Below, one piece after another: positions 4,982 through 5,009 of a stretch of DNA of 5,009 bases. The translations under genes were made by a program, and so were the position numbers. This stretch comes from Candidatus Ancillula prorhinotermitis. Lineage in GTDB: Bacteria; Actinomycetota; Actinomycetes; Actinomycetales; Bifidobacteriaceae. The notes under the pieces are model-generated. The model was not told the origin of the DNA. It did not search any database and saw only the letters and a list, made by a program, of their open reading frames with translations. The stretch spans positions 1-5,009 of the forward strand of contig JAITGF010000012.1 in assembly GCA_031280795.1 (NCBI GenBank), in the 5' to 3' direction. How positions within the stretch are numbered: the first letter of the stretch is position 1; every line of letters begins with the position of its first letter.

Positions 4982-5009
4982 ATGAATATTATATATGATG
5001 TTGGCAACT
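4982..5009 (+). CDS. Start of a new gene, possibly a HAD-like hydrolase (partial)
   Basis: ATG at 4982 follows AAGGAG (4971-4976) with a five-base spacer and lies behind a strong promoter, so a real gene start is likely. Only nine residues are visible, MNIIYDVGN. The pattern of hydrophobics followed by DVGN resembles motif I of HAD-family phosphatases that begin IIFDxGNV, where the aspartate (D6 here) would be the nucleophile. Nine residues cannot prove this. The peptide does not look like the start of ArgR, ArgG or ArgH, the genes often found after argF, and the separate promoter suggests it is not part of the arg operon. Confidence 0.5.

Overview
The window is almost entirely an arginine-biosynthesis operon segment on the + strand in the order argJ - argB - argD - argF. 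It is preceded by a roughly 320-base structured non-coding region and followed by the first codons of a separately promoted gene. The likely host is an actinobacterium. The gene order matches the classic actinobacterial argCJBDF arrangement. The ArgF protein carries actinobacteria-like stretches (RHFLRDDDL, HPCQVLADL, DGANNMAHS), and ArgJ and ArgB resemble mycobacterial/actinobacterial versions. Base composition looks close to balanced by eye, low for the phylum, so a lower-GC actinobacterial lineage (for example host-associated Actinomycetales relatives) is a reasonable but unproven guess.

Layout. Bases 1-25 may hold the last codons of an upstream gene, plausibly argC (reads ...APEPRAR-stop). 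Bases 26-343 contain no convincing gene. They hold several inverted repeats: two compound hairpins of equal length (32-88 and 162-218) built around the same AATTTGC/GCAAATT core, a terminator-like hairpin with a competing fold (227-260), a repeated 15-bp word, and a 14-bp-stem inverted repeat (282-314) just upstream of a TATAAT box at 332-337. That box lies exactly where a leaderless argJ transcript starting at the ATG at 344 would need it.

The four arg genes follow with almost no spacing: argJ-argB 0 nt, argB-argD a 4-nt GTGA overlap, argD-argF 2 nt. This implies one transcript and translational coupling. ArgJ makes N-acetylglutamate and/or recycles the acetyl group from acetylornithine. ArgB phosphorylates N-acetylglutamate. 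ArgC, not otherwise visible here, would reduce the product. ArgD transaminates to acetylornithine, and ArgF converts ornithine to citrulline. All four look intact, with their main catalytic motifs present. Oddities are a Ser/Asp/Glu-rich C-terminal tail on ArgB, an approximately 30-residue insertion between the two domains of ArgF, an N-terminal extension on ArgF, and changed residues next to the oxyanion-hole motif of ArgJ.

After argF there is a weak terminator-like hairpin. A well-formed promoter (TTGCAA, 17 bp, TATAAT) then drives a new gene at 4982 with a strong Shine-Dalgarno. An 8-bp inverted repeat has one arm upstream of the predicted transcription start and the other over the ribosome-binding site. 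Read-through RNA from the arg operon could therefore mask the site while RNA from the gene's own promoter could not. I see no mobile element, CRISPR array, tRNA or rRNA. The coding part is ordinary metabolism, and the regions most worth attention are the two non-coding flanks.
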